A stretch of 64,000 nt of DNA from DAINRZ01 sp964634885 (GCA_964634885.1 CAZWLN010000021.1:1-64000); one strand, 5' to 3'. Positions 8,884 through 18,072 are shown, numbered from the stretch's first letter. The notes: generated from the letters alone by a model not told the origin. Numbers and translations: made by a program.

Positions 8884-10914
8884 TTAATCCCGAACACAGC
8901 GAACAGACAAACCAAATGGAATTTCAATTAGTAAATTAGTTATAGCAAGATACGCGCCACTGTAAGAAAGAGCACTATACGATAAGCCTGAGTTCAAATC
9001 TTTCCACCAATAGCTCAAATAACCAAGAGAATAAAATGAGAATCTGGAACAATAACCACCAGGAAGGGCGGAAAAACCACTCTTGTTCGTTGCCCTGTAA
9101 TTTGGATTGTACCATAGCCCGTCGCCTCCTTCAATTGTTCCGGTGCTTTTCATCTTTCCACCGGCGACATCCTCCCCTCCGAGACAAGCCGCAAGAGAGT
9201 CCCATTCCACTTTTGTTGAAATATGCCAACCCTCTGGCGCCAGTCCCCTCGGATCGGTTACTGCCCACCGGTTATACAATTTACCATATATCGCTCCGTT
9301 TTTCGGGTCATTATCATAATAGCACCAGGCACCTTCTTTCTTGTTGTAGGCATCATCCCATTCCATCTCGGAAGTGACATGGCGTATAGTGTCTCCGTTG
9401 CGGTAACAATCCTCATTAAGATTTGTCCCCATCCATACCTGGTCACATATTGTTATTTCAGGGTAATATTGAACTGCATAATTCGACTTTGCCGTTACCC
9501 TTGCCAGGCAATTGTTGCTTGGTGTATTCGGTACATGCCACTTGTAACTTAAACCAAAGGCTCTGTAGGCAATTTCAATCCAGTTATTTCCATTGTCAGT
9601 ACTGTATTCGATTTTCACCGGTTCATCGGGCAGAATCCCTTCCCAGGTTATCACTGTATCGCTACCTGCCAGGAAAACCTCACCTCCATTCGGCTGGATC
9701 AGTTTAATGGTTTTCTTTGACGGCTTGTTTCCGGGAAATCCACCGCTGCAATTGAGTTTTCCAATGCACAAGTCGTTTTCGAAATCGAACCGGCAGTATG
9801 TATAGCCACTATCGGCAGGTGTACAGCATATCGTAATAACCCGGCTTTCACCGGCTTTCAAAGAGAAGTTCAAAGGTGGTTCAATTCTGTAAGCTGGATT
9901 GGAAGCTGTAATGTTCGTGACATTGAAATCGGCATTGCGTGCTGTTACCTTAACCGTAATACAAGTGTCCTTAACAGCTTTAAGGAATTTTACCCAATTC
10001 GGGTCGAATTCCAACTTAGCCACCCTATCATTCGGAGACTGATAGCTCAAATCATCGGCAGCACCGTTCGAAAGTAAATTTACATTCACATCTACAAGTC
10101 TGGACTGGCAAGTAATTCCGGCTTCCCATTCTATTGTACAGGGATTATTGTTCTGTTCCATTAATAATATTTTCAAATACACTTCTCTTGCCTGGTCCTC
10201 GGTGGTAATGCTTTCAAACCACTCCCCACCGGTCTGTTTAGTAATATCTTTCAGGCATTGAGGGCATTTATTCAATAATGTTACTGCGTAAACAATTATG
10301 TCGTCCTGTTTGGCCTGGCTGATTATCTCCTGTGTCTTCGGCTCGAAGTTAGGCTGCCCGTCGGAAAGCAGTATTACTACCTTTTTATGTTTCCCTGTTT
10401 TAGCTACGAGTATTCCACCTGCAACAGGGTCGATAAATGCTTTATTGTAGTCGGTGCCTCCGTTTGCATTAATAAAGATTATATCGTTACTCAGCTTATT
10501 CCTGTCGGTAGTAAAGTCGCGAACATAGTAATTTTTTTCATCGAATGCTGTTACTGCACATTCTGACTGTCCGAGGGGGAGTGCATTAACCCATGCCATA
10601 GCCCCCGCCTTCGCCATCAGCAGGCTTTTTCCGCCCATCGACCCTGAGGCGTCCATCACCAGAACTGCCGACAAGGCCAAGTGCGGCTGCGGACTTGGGC
10701 AGCTCACACTCAGTACTTTTCTCTGATTGGCGTTTTCAGTGATTTTAAAGTCGGAAGGGCTAAGGTTGGTAATCTGTGTCCCGGTACTGTCGAAAGCATA
10801 GAATTTTGCTTTCACAACAGGGAAGGCAGTAGTGTCCGCGTCAAAGACAAATAGAGACTGGGACTGTATATTATAACAGACGAACAGTATCAATATCAGC
10901 GCTGATCTTTTCAT
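8884..10914 (-). CDS. VWA-FISUMP secreted surface protein, copy E, first gene of the array
   Basis: 676 residues from a normal ATG (MKRSALILIL signal peptide, cleavage after IQSQ). VWA with DASGSM and SDGQPN, HYDIN-like domain, PNGGE Ig-like domain, FISUMP domain ending SVRCVRD. As the most upstream copy it probably carries the main promoter, in 10915-11034, but no promoter could be assigned with confidence. Parts of the VWA and HYDIN-like domains are almost the same as copy A at the protein level (for example NDRVAKLEFDPN), while the FISUMP tail is different. Confidence 0.85.
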   Translation of the reverse strand: MKRSALILILFVCYNIQSQSLFVFDADTTAFPVVKAKFYAFDSTGTQITNLSPSDFKITENANQRKVLSVSCPSPQPHLALSAVLVMDASGSMGGKSLLMAKAGAMAWVNALPLGQSECAVTAFDEKNYYVRDFTTDRNKLSNDIIFINANGGTDYNKAFIDPVAGGILVAKTGKHKKVVILLSDGQPNFEPKTQEIISQAKQDDIIVYAVTLLNKCPQCLKDITKQTGGEWFESITTEDQAREVYLKILLMEQNNNPCTIEWEAGITCQSRLVDVNVNLLSNGAADDLSYQSPNDRVAKLEFDPNWVKFLKAVKDTCITVKVTARNADFNVTNITASNPAYRIEPPLNFSLKAGESRVITICCTPADSGYTYCRFDFENDLCIGKLNCSGGFPGNKPSKKTIKLIQPNGGEVFLAGSDTVITWEGILPDEPVKIEYSTDNGNNWIEIAYRAFGLSYKWHVPNTPSNNCLARVTAKSNYAVQYYPEITICDQVWMGTNLNEDCYRNGDTIRHVTSEMEWDDAYNKKEGAWCYYDNDPKNGAIYGKLYNRWAVTDPRGLAPEGWHISTKVEWDSLAACLGGEDVAGGKMKSTGTIEGGDGLWYNPNYRATNKSGFSALPGGYCSRFSFYSLGYLSYWWKDLNSGLSYSALSYSGAYLAITNLLIEIPFGLSVRCVRD

Positions 10915-11034
10915 TGCGTATCGAAAAAATGTTTTTAATAATGTATTATATTACAAAATATTTATTTAATATCAAAGGAATATTTTAAGGCGACTGGAAA
11001 TTGCTCAATAATATGACGTATTCTGCCACACACC

Positions 11035-11067
11035 AAAAAAAAGCCTGAAACCATACGGCATTCAGGC
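11035..11067 (-). terminator. intrinsic terminator after the AIM24-family gene
   Basis: Read on the minus strand: GCCTGAA, a short loop, TTCAGGC, then a run of eight T. The stem is 7 bp, and the hairpin begins 28 bases after the stop of the gene at 11095-11766. Confidence 0.85.
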
Positions 11068-11094
11068 ACATAAAATATCGTGAATAATTATATA

Positions 11095-11766
11095 CTATTT
11101 GGTAGGAAGGAAGCGGGCCAGTATCTGTGCAAATGCGCTCAGGTTCCTTGTCTGTGCCCATATTTTGCCGGGCCCTGTGTATTCTGCAACAAGGCCTTCA
11201 CCTGAAGCAAAGGTAGAGAACAGGCCTTTGGCAGCTTTCTTAAGCTTGTACTGTACAGTTTCTTCGAAGGCAACGATGTGCCCGGTATCGACGATGTATG
11301 TCTCGCCTGCCGACAGGGACTTTTCCATTATCGAACCGTAGGTGTTCAGAAAGAGTTTGCCGTTACCTGTAATTTTCTGCAGAAATAGCCCTTCCCCTCC
11401 GATCATGGCTTTGAAGGAGCCCTGTGTCGAAATCGTCAAATCGGGGCTGCCTGCCAGGTATGCTCCACCTTGTGCAAAAACAGTCTGTCCCTTCATTTCA
11501 ATTTCTACGACATCTCCCAGGGTTCCGGGAGCAAGTACAAGCTCTCCACTGCCTTCATTGGCAGTAAAAAGAGATGCAAAAAACGACTCGCCGCCGATGG
11601 CCGCTTTCATTGTTCCGAAAAGGCCTTTGCCTGAGGTCTTGGCTTCAAGGCTGATTGTCGGCGACATCGAGACCATGGCGCCGGCTTCTGCCCTGATCTG
11701 TTCGCCCTGATTCATCTGGATACGCAGAATTGTAAAGACCGGACCGTGCTCAATTGAAAAATTCAT
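11095..11766 (-). CDS. AIM24 / TIGR00266 family protein
   Basis: 223 residues, no signal peptide or membrane segment. Glycine-rich beta repeats (GLFGTMKAAIGGESFF, GGEGLFLQKITGNGKLF, AAKGLFSTFASGEGLV) are the hallmark of the AIM24/TIGR00266 family, which forms a beta barrel-like fold. The start ATG is at 11766. The bacterial role is not established; members are usually cytosolic and often next to stress or membrane genes. It stands alone here, with its own terminator. Length and pattern fit the family over its full extent. Confidence 0.85.
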   Translation of the reverse strand: MNFSIEHGPVFTILRIQMNQGEQIRAEAGAMVSMSPTISLEAKTSGKGLFGTMKAAIGGESFFASLFTANEGSGELVLAPGTLGDVVEIEMKGQTVFAQGGAYLAGSPDLTISTQGSFKAMIGGEGLFLQKITGNGKLFLNTYGSIMEKSLSAGETYIVDTGHIVAFEETVQYKLKKAAKGLFSTFASGEGLVAEYTGPGKIWAQTRNLSAFAQILARFLPTK

Positions 11767-12072
11767 AGTTTCTCCTTACAAAATAATAGAACACATCATA
11801 ATTTCAATTAATACCAAAATTCCAATATTTTGTTATCTTTCAAATAAACAAATATATTAAATTATTATTCATAGCAATTTAATTTTTTAATCAATTTTAT
11901 TTTTCTACATTCCACTGTTTTCGGTATTTATGCAGCAATCTTAACTCCTTTTCTGTTAATTATCATTAAAAATATGGCTTACATCCGTATTTTTGACATA
12001 CCCTCTTGATATTTATTCATTTTTATATTAATTTCCCGGTAAATATGAATTCAGTAATAATTGGATAGTATT
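11767..12072. other. 306-bp A+T-rich divergent intergenic region
   Basis: Separates two divergently transcribed genes, so it should hold both promoters. No hairpin, repeat or RNA gene was recognised and no promoter box could be assigned. Confidence 0.5.
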
Positions 12073-12681
12073 ATGAAATTCTTCTTCAAATTAGTTATTG
12101 CAGCTCTATTGATGATTTCTTTTCCTTACCGGTCATATTCCGGTTCAACAGACTCAGGCCAATCTGAACACAACGCCGAATCATGGTACCTGCTGCTTGG
12201 CGTCGGCTATCCCGTCAATGCCTATCCCGACAATGTCCGCACAAATATCGATAATTTCACGAAGCTTAACGACGAAAGCCATTTCACTTTGTCACTCGAC
12301 GTTGGAGTTTACTGGCCCTTAGAAAACAATCTCCTTCTGGGAATAACCCTTAACGGTTACGGGGACAGTTACGACACAAAGGATGAATACATCATGATAA
12401 GCAATTACATGGTGGGAGGAAGCGCCGTATGGTACTTCGGCGGGTACATCGGCAAAGGCTTCTTCCTCAGGGGCGATCTGGGCATTGCACAGGTTGACGT
12501 TTCCGACAAGAATAGTATTTACAATGAAAACAACATCGGTTTTTCTGTCAAAGCAGATGCAGGCTATTCCGTTCCTCTTTCTCGGGAGACAAGAGTGGAG
12601 TTTGACCTCGGTTTTCGCTACGGTTCAGTCAACAGTGAAAGCTACACGGCTCTCAGTTTCGGATTCAATGTACTTTTATAA
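12073..12681 (+). CDS. small outer-membrane beta-barrel protein
   Basis: 202 residues from ATG 12073. The upstream TTG at 12061 would add four residues before the signal peptide and is less likely. N-terminal signal peptide (MKFFFKLVIAALLMIS). The mature part shows alternating aromatic/hydrophobic strands, a central block of glycine-aromatic strands (GGSAVWYFGGYIGKGFFLRGDLG) and a final strand ending with SFGFNVLL, which resembles an outer-membrane insertion signal. This pattern fits OmpW/OmpA-type 8-strand barrels. Substrate or function unknown. Convergent with the SDR gene; 95 bases between the two stops contain no clear hairpin. Confidence 0.7.
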   Translation: MKFFFKLVIAALLMISFPYRSYSGSTDSGQSEHNAESWYLLLGVGYPVNAYPDNVRTNIDNFTKLNDESHFTLSLDVGVYWPLENNLLLGITLNGYGDSYDTKDEYIMISNYMVGGSAVWYFGGYIGKGFFLRGDLGIAQVDVSDKNSIYNENNIGFSVKADAGYSVPLSRETRVEFDLGFRYGSVNSESYTALSFGFNVLL

Positions 12682-12776
12682 TTTCACTGTAATTCTTTTT
12701 ATTGCCTGTAATATTTGTCAAACAGAGTTAAGCATTGAATCGGTACGGCTGCTCTGTATGGAAAATACTATCTCCT

Positions 12777-13541
12777 TTACTTCCTGTTAAGAATCAGGGC
12801 CGAAGCCTGGTCAGTCGGCGTAATGAGCATATTCTGCACCATGACATGGCTGGGCCTCGTGGCAATGAACAGCGCCGCTTCGGCAATATCCCTGCCGGTA
12901 AGGGGAGTATAGCCTTTGTAAACAGCAGCAGCTTTATCCCTGTCTCCGTGGAAACGGACATCAGAGAATTCGGTCTCTACCAGTCCCGGCTCTAAGTTTG
13001 CAACACGAACACCGGTACCGTTGAGGTCCATGGCCATTCCTTTGCTTATGGCTTTTACAGCGTGCTTCGTGGCGCAATAGACGGAACCACCGGGATAGAC
13101 CTCATTGCCGGCGATGGAACCGATGTTAATGATGATGCCCTTGCCGCGTGCTGCCATTGAAGGGATTACCATCTTCGAGACATAAAGCAGGCCTTTGATG
13201 TTCGTGTCGATCATTTCGTTCCAGTCTTCGACGACGGCGTCCTGTATCTTGTCCATACCCCTGGCCAGTCCCGCATTGTTTATCAGCACGTCCACATTCT
13301 TCCAGTCCTCGGGAAGGGAGTTGTACGCATTTTCTACCATTGCATAGTCGCGCACATCGCACTGGAGATTGACATAATCAAAACTGCAGCGTGCCTTCAG
13401 TTCGGCAGCCAGTTCGTCGAGAGCCTGGCGGCGACGGGCAAGCAGTACAAGCCTGCATGACTGTTCCGCAAAAACTTCGGCGCAGGCCCGGCCGATGCCT
13501 GAGCTTGCACCGGTGATCATCACCACTTTGTCTTTAAGCAT
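12777..13541 (-). CDS. SDR-family NAD(P)-dependent oxidoreductase, YdfG-like
   Basis: 254 residues. Classical short-chain dehydrogenase: cofactor motif TGASSGIG near residue 10, NNAG near 88, catalytic Ser in the IGSIAG region, and YCATK (Tyr and Lys of the catalytic triad). The ARRR after the second strand favours NADP(H). Closest in style to YdfG-type 3-hydroxy acid/serine dehydrogenases, but the substrate cannot be read from sequence. It begins 8 bases after the TraB/GumN gene, with AGGAGG spanning the gap, so it is the third gene of a TraB-TraB-SDR operon. Confidence 0.85.
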   Translation of the reverse strand: MLKDKVVMITGASSGIGRACAEVFAEQSCRLVLLARRRQALDELAAELKARCSFDYVNLQCDVRDYAMVENAYNSLPEDWKNVDVLINNAGLARGMDKIQDAVVEDWNEMIDTNIKGLLYVSKMVIPSMAARGKGIIINIGSIAGNEVYPGGSVYCATKHAVKAISKGMAMDLNGTGVRVANLEPGLVETEFSDVRFHGDRDKAAAVYKGYTPLTGRDIAEAALFIATRPSHVMVQNMLITPTDQASALILNRK

Positions 13542-13549
13542 AATTCCTC

Positions 13550-14488
13550 CTACAATTGCTTTATCTGGTATTTGCCGGTTTTCTGAAGGCGGTTCAGGAT
13601 GCCCTTTTCGCCGATCAGGTGGGCAGCGCCAACAACGACGAAATATTTCCTGCCGGAGGCAAGATAGCCTTCGATTTTTTCAGTCATTTTTACATTTCGG
13701 TCATCTATGAGAATCTTATTTATCTGCCTGTATTTCTTATTATTGCCCATGGGTTCCATCACCAGTTTGCCGACGCCGGCAGTGTCGCCCACAGTCCAGA
13801 ACATGAACAGAGAGTCCATCTGCCTGGAGAGGTTCTTAATGTCGTCGAGGGAGTAATCGAGGAATGTCTCCAGATACTTATTAAGGCCGTCAGTGAAAAG
13901 GCCGATCTGGAATTCCAACGACTCCAACTCGTGAATTTCTTTCTTTTCGGACTTTGTTTTGCCGTTGAAGTACACGTCGATGCCGTGGTCGGTGTTGAAC
14001 CCGGCAGCCTTCAGTTCCAGCCCGAGCATATTAAGGACAGCGAAACCCGGCTTCAGCCGGTCGTAAGTTTCCTCAGTAATGCCGTTTTTCTCGAAGGACG
14101 AAGCAATTTTAATGTACAATTCCTTTGGAAGGTGATCCTTGAGGGTAGAACCGTCTGTGAGCATGGCTTTTTGTGCAATGAATGCCAGGTCCACTTTGTT
14201 AAGGTCAACTTCGGTTACCAGTTCGGTGGCTTCCTTAAAAGCGTTCTCAATCCTGGGGTCGAGTGGGAATATGTCCCCTTTCGAAACATGGATGGAGCCA
14301 AGAAGCCAGACTTTGGAACTGCCGTTTGTCACTTCCCACATGAATACATTCTTGTCGGGACGGTAGTAATTGCGGCCTTTTTGAGCGACAGCAGAACTGT
14401 CTTTCACTTCCCGGGGTTTTTCCTTGTTTTCGGAATTGCAGCCAAGAACGAGGCAGGCTGCAAGAAACAGCAATAGCCTGTATTTCAT
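13550..14488 (-). CDS. TraB/GumN-family lipoprotein, second copy
   Basis: 312 residues. Lipoprotein signal with lipobox LVLGC, so it is predicted to be membrane-anchored in the periplasm. The two GxxH-type motifs of the family are present (LLGSIHVSKGD near the N-terminus and VVGAAHLIGEKG at the C-terminus). TraB/Tiki/GumN proteins are proposed or shown to be metal-dependent peptidases using these Gly-x-x-His motifs and conserved Glu residues. Paralog of the gene just upstream (about 20 bases apart), sharing the endings DDRN-KMTEKIEGYL and TGKYQIKQL. Substrate unknown. Confidence 0.8.
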   Translation of the reverse strand: MKYRLLLFLAACLVLGCNSENKEKPREVKDSSAVAQKGRNYYRPDKNVFMWEVTNGSSKVWLLGSIHVSKGDIFPLDPRIENAFKEATELVTEVDLNKVDLAFIAQKAMLTDGSTLKDHLPKELYIKIASSFEKNGITEETYDRLKPGFAVLNMLGLELKAAGFNTDHGIDVYFNGKTKSEKKEIHELESLEFQIGLFTDGLNKYLETFLDYSLDDIKNLSRQMDSLFMFWTVGDTAGVGKLVMEPMGNNKKYRQINKILIDDRNVKMTEKIEGYLASGRKYFVVVGAAHLIGEKGILNRLQKTGKYQIKQL

Positions 14489-14507
14489 TGATATACCCGA
14501 ATATTAT

Positions 14508-15380
14508 TTATAATTGTTTTACTGTGTACTTACCTGTTTTAAGCAGAAGGTTGACGATGCCTTTTTCACCTACCAGGTGTGCGGCGCCCACAATTACAAA
14601 ATATATCTTTTTTGTGCCGAGGAAGCCTTCAATTTTATCTGTCATCTTGTAATTCCTGTCGTCGAGAATTTTCGTCATATATTCATCATTTTCCTGATTC
14701 TCTCCCGCCTGGCTGTTAACAAGCCGATCCAGCCTGTCGGAATCGCCGTCGAGCCAGGAATACATGAGGCTGTCAACCATTGTAATGGAGCTTTCAAAAT
14801 CGTCCAGGGCGTAATAGAGGTATGATTCGCTGGTGTCATTGGCCTCGTCTGTAAGCAGGTCCAACTGCTCTTCGATTGTCTCCAGTTCAATTATCTCTTT
14901 TTTCTGCTTCTCCGCTTTTTTGATAAAATGGACATCGACCCCCAGTTCCGCTTTGTAGCCGGCCTTTGAATAGGCCAGCAAAGACAATGTCTGTATCAGC
15001 GCCGAAGGCTTAAAACTGTGGAAAAGAACAATGGAAACACCCAATTTTTTAAACGTATCTTCAAACTTCTTGTAAAGGCTATCTGAAAGTTCTGTTTTCA
15101 GTGTTTTCCCGTCTTTGTAATACAATTCCTCCATTACTTCTTTCTGGTTTACAGTGTTTATATTCAACTCGACAACCAATGCCCGGGATTTTTGGAAAGC
15201 TTTTTCAATCACAGGTTTCAGTGGATACATCGTATCTTTTCCCATATGTATCGAACCCAGCAGGTAAACGGTTGCCGTAGGGGATTTGGCTTCCCAGAAA
15301 ATACTCTTACCGTGGGTAAATGTCCCCGGTAGTACCAGCAGAACAACAAGCAGTGCACAGTATATCCGTAATTGTTTCAT
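14508..15380 (-). CDS. TraB/GumN-family exported protein, first copy
   Basis: About 290 residues. Start chosen at ATG 15380 (MKQLRIY), which has AGGA six to eight bases upstream; ATG at 15395 or 15386 is possible. Cleavable signal peptide without a lipobox (ends FTHG). GxxH motifs LLGSIHMGKD and VVGAAHLVGEKG are intact, with a conserved ELNIN acidic strand. It differs from its neighbour in being soluble rather than lipid-anchored, so the pair may act at different positions in the periplasm. First gene of the operon with the second TraB/GumN gene and the SDR. Confidence 0.78.
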   Translation of the reverse strand: MKQLRIYCALLVVLLVLPGTFTHGKSIFWEAKSPTATVYLLGSIHMGKDTMYPLKPVIEKAFQKSRALVVELNINTVNQKEVMEELYYKDGKTLKTELSDSLYKKFEDTFKKLGVSIVLFHSFKPSALIQTLSLLAYSKAGYKAELGVDVHFIKKAEKQKKEIIELETIEEQLDLLTDEANDTSESYLYYALDDFESSITMVDSLMYSWLDGDSDRLDRLVNSQAGENQENDEYMTKILDDRNYKMTDKIEGFLGTKKIYFVIVGAAHLVGEKGIVNLLLKTGKYTVKQL

Positions 15381-15523
15381 TCTCATCCTGTTCATTTTAC
15401 ATAAAAACCATACTTCTCAAATATAAAGAAAATATTGAATCGACTAACGAAAATTATTCAATCTGCGCAAAGCATTAATAGCATTTGTTCCTCCCTGTGA
15501 AACAGGAAGTAATAAGAAAACAA

Positions 15524-17134
15524 CTACATCATGCTGAAGTCGATGAACGGCTCTTTTACGTCAACCATGGCGTTGACCATCAGCTCTACAAGCCCGCCGT
15601 AATAGAGGCCGGACTTTTCCTTTGCGCCGTAATAATCGAAGAGGTCGCGTATCTGCCCTTTGCAGTTGGAGCAGGGAGCACAGACGTATTTCGGAAGATC
15701 CGGGCCCTGGTCCTCATCTGCGAATGCGTTCAATATCTGGCTGAATTTCTTACGGCCGCCAACCTGCAAACGCCAGTCCTGGAAGTTGAAAGCAGACATA
15801 ATGGCAAAGCCGCTGCCGCCACCGCAACAGTAGTTTCTTACTCCATGGGGGGTCATCTCGCGGAATCGCGGCGCCAGGTAGCGCAGTACCCTCCTCTGGG
15901 GTTCGACAACTCCCATCGAACGGACAAGATTGCAGGGATCGTGAAGGGTGACCGGGAACCAGTTCTTTTCGGGGTCGAATTTGATCCTGCCGCTGAAGGC
16001 AATCTCTTCCATCAGCGTCATGGCTGTTTCGCGGGGGACAGCATTGTTGAAAATCCTGTCGGCAATGACACCAAGAGCTTTGCTTTCATGGCCGCATTCA
16101 CCCATTACGATTTTCTTCACTTTCAGCTTTTTCGCAATTTCAAGGTGCTTATTTGCAACTCTGGCAAGCTGGACATCGTCGTAGAACAGGCCGTAGTTGA
16201 CGCCGTCGTAGCCGACGAGTTCGCTGGACATGGTCCAGGAGATGCCGGCGGCGTCGAGAAGGATGGCAAAAGCGCCGGGATTCTCAGGCCAGGCAAGAAT
16301 CTCACCTGCGTTATGTATCAGCAGCACATCGGCACCCTCGACATCCCACTTTGTTTCGACCTTGATGCCGGTCTTCTCGGTCATGTCCTCGTCGATGAAT
16401 TCCATGTTGTCTTTCACGACAACCGGGTTCATGCCTGTGCTGGAACCGACGCGCAACTGCTGAACGGTGCCTTTCTCGTGAAGTTCCTTCGGGGCCAGCC
16501 CCATCTCGCTACTGAATATCTTCCTTAATTCGTGAGTAATCAGGCCGTTGTCCACGCCGATGGAACAGCTCTGGGCGCACCTGCGGCACAGTGTGCAGCG
16601 GTACGACAGCTCGTACAGGCGGGCAATCAGCTTCCATGTTACTTCGATGTCGCCGTGCTGGAATGTCCTGAGTATTGTATTGCCGGGCTTGGCGTATTTG
16701 AAATACAGGCGGCGGAGTATCTCACTGCGGTATGTCGGCCTGTACACTTCTTTTCTGCCGCTCATCTCGAAAACGGGACAGTCGTCGTTGCAGCTCTGGC
16801 AGCGGGCACAGTGTTCCATAGAAAGGATGAGTGGCTGGAGGAATCCCCAGTTATTCTCTTTCGTGAACAGCTTCTTTACGCCGGCAATGAATTTATCTAT
16901 TAGCAATTGTTCTTCTTCAGGTGTTTTCGGCAGGGGTATGCCGGAAGCCAGGACGCCGTCGAGGGTGCTGTCATAGTCACTGCGTGCCTGCTCGCTCAGC
17001 TTCTTAAAGCCGGGCTGTTCTTCCGGCTTGTCGTAGGGGGGAGGCAGTGGTACAAACTCTTCCGGGAGCAGTTCGACGAGTTGTCCGTCTTTTTTACTTA
17101 TATCTTTTATTCTGATCATATTATCTTTCTTCAT
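15524..17134 (-). CDS. dsrK: DsrK-like / HdrD-like iron-sulfur subunit
   Basis: 536 residues from ATG 17134, which overlaps the stop of the upstream membrane gene as ATGA and has AGGAGG in front. A longer frame upstream lies inside that gene and is not used. Two CxxCxxCxxxCP/S ferredoxin clusters sit at residues 109-119 and 180-190. The C-terminal catalytic region has the HdrB/HdrD-type Cys pattern C401, CCG 436-438 and C485xxC488xxC491, known in this family to hold the non-cubane [4Fe-4S] site that reduces a disulfide (heterodisulfide in HdrD, the DsrC trisulfide/disulfide in DsrK). Cytosolic, membrane-associated through the neighbour. With the DsrC-like gene upstream, DsrK is a better name than HdrD; GlpC/LutA-like families lack this arrangement. 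Confidence 0.82.
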   Translation of the reverse strand: MKKDNMIRIKDISKKDGQLVELLPEEFVPLPPPYDKPEEQPGFKKLSEQARSDYDSTLDGVLASGIPLPKTPEEEQLLIDKFIAGVKKLFTKENNWGFLQPLILSMEHCARCQSCNDDCPVFEMSGRKEVYRPTYRSEILRRLYFKYAKPGNTILRTFQHGDIEVTWKLIARLYELSYRCTLCRRCAQSCSIGVDNGLITHELRKIFSSEMGLAPKELHEKGTVQQLRVGSSTGMNPVVVKDNMEFIDEDMTEKTGIKVETKWDVEGADVLLIHNAGEILAWPENPGAFAILLDAAGISWTMSSELVGYDGVNYGLFYDDVQLARVANKHLEIAKKLKVKKIVMGECGHESKALGVIADRIFNNAVPRETAMTLMEEIAFSGRIKFDPEKNWFPVTLHDPCNLVRSMGVVEPQRRVLRYLAPRFREMTPHGVRNYCCGGGSGFAIMSAFNFQDWRLQVGGRKKFSQILNAFADEDQGPDLPKYVCAPCSNCKGQIRDLFDYYGAKEKSGLYYGGLVELMVNAMVDVKEPFIDFSMM

Positions 17135-18072
17135 TTCTTTACCTCCTGTTCCGGTACGGGTGAAGCGGTTACCGCCAGCCAGGTCTTCGAACCGTCGGCG
17201 CCGATGTGCGGCGCTGCCCAAGTTACGGGCTGGTTAAGGCACTTGCTGATCTTGTCCTGCATTCTGTTCTCCGGGGTGTTGGGTTTGTCTTCCCACCTTA
17301 CGCTGTGGTAAGTGAAGTACTTCGTCAGGAAGTGTGTCATGTGCGTAAACGGGAAATAGGCCATGAACAACAGAAAAACGCCTATATGAATGTAACCGGC
17401 GGCAGGAATCGCAGGCATGGGGCCTGAGAAGCTGAAAACCGCAATATAGTACCCGATCATTTCATCAACGCACTCTGTGTCGGTAATCCTCCAGAGAAGA
17501 ACAGAAGCAAAGATTGCCCCGATGAGGAGGATGTTGAAATAGTGGCTCGCTGTGCTGTATGCCCTGAGACGCGCTTCGACCAGCCTGGCAAAGAAGAGCC
17601 TCACAGAACCGATGAGGCCGATGGCAGAGCCTGCCCACAAAAGGATGTTAATAGCAAGGTAGAGGACGTGTGGCAAGCCTGCAGTACCTGCACCGACCGG
17701 CACTCCGGCCATAACTAATATCGATGCCAGAACTGTAAGCGCCATATTACCCATCATGATATACAACCCGAAGTGGAAGGGATAGGAACCGAGCCACAAT
17801 TCCCTGTTATGGTCCAACACACCTTTCAGGAGCATCACTTCGGGAATCATCACTTTCAGGCCACCCAGCCTGTCCTTATGCTGTTTCTTTGTCCACCAGT
17901 CCGTTTCTTCGAGCCTGGAACCGCCATAGCCGAATTTGCCTTTTTCGTGCGGCACGGGATAGAGCTCCCAGCGGAGATGGACCGGGGTTGTAGCAATCCT
18001 GATTATTCTTGCCAGGAATACCGACAGGAATATCAGCAGGGACAGATAGGTAACTATATGAAGCACAGTCAT
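17131..18072 (-). CDS. dsrM: DsrM-like cytochrome b, NarI-type membrane subunit
   Basis: 313 residues with five to six hydrophobic segments and several His residues in or next to them (for example FHFGLYIMMG, HVLYLAIN, HIGVFLLFMAYFPFTHMTHF) that would ligate two b hemes, as in NarI and DsrM. It would pass electrons between the quinone pool and the iron-sulfur subunit encoded just downstream, whose start overlaps its stop by four bases. A hydrophilic loop between the first and second helices (residues about 35-85) carries many charged residues. The gene is 198 bases downstream of the DsrC gene; AAAGG before ATG 18072 is a modest ribosome site. Confidence 0.8.
   Translation of the reverse strand: MTVLHIVTYLSLLIFLSVFLARIIRIATTPVHLRWELYPVPHEKGKFGYGGSRLEETDWWTKKQHKDRLGGLKVMIPEVMLLKGVLDHNRELWLGSYPFHFGLYIMMGNMALTVLASILVMAGVPVGAGTAGLPHVLYLAINILLWAGSAIGLIGSVRLFFARLVEARLRAYSTASHYFNILLIGAIFASVLLWRITDTECVDEMIGYYIAVFSFSGPMPAIPAAGYIHIGVFLLFMAYFPFTHMTHFLTKYFTYHSVRWEDKPNTPENRMQDKISKCLNQPVTWAAPHIGADGSKTWLAVTASPVPEQEVKK

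Noticed and set aside
510..9100. Diversity-generating retroelement acting on the FISUMP tails
   Set aside because: No reverse transcriptase or template repeat in the window, and the variable tails differ by insertions and deletions, not by adenine-specific changes at fixed length.
13556..14476. Long plus-strand frame of 306 codons opposite the TraB/GumN gene
   Set aside because: It lies wholly antisense to a gene with clear motifs and a lipobox, and has no ribosome site or family resemblance.
15486..15515. Possible terminator after dsrK
   Set aside because: CCTGT/ACAGG is only 5 bp with a 3-base loop and no T run on the minus strand.
15485..16528. Long plus-strand frame of 347 codons opposite dsrK
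   Set aside because: Antisense to the Cys motifs of DsrK; codon-bias shadow.
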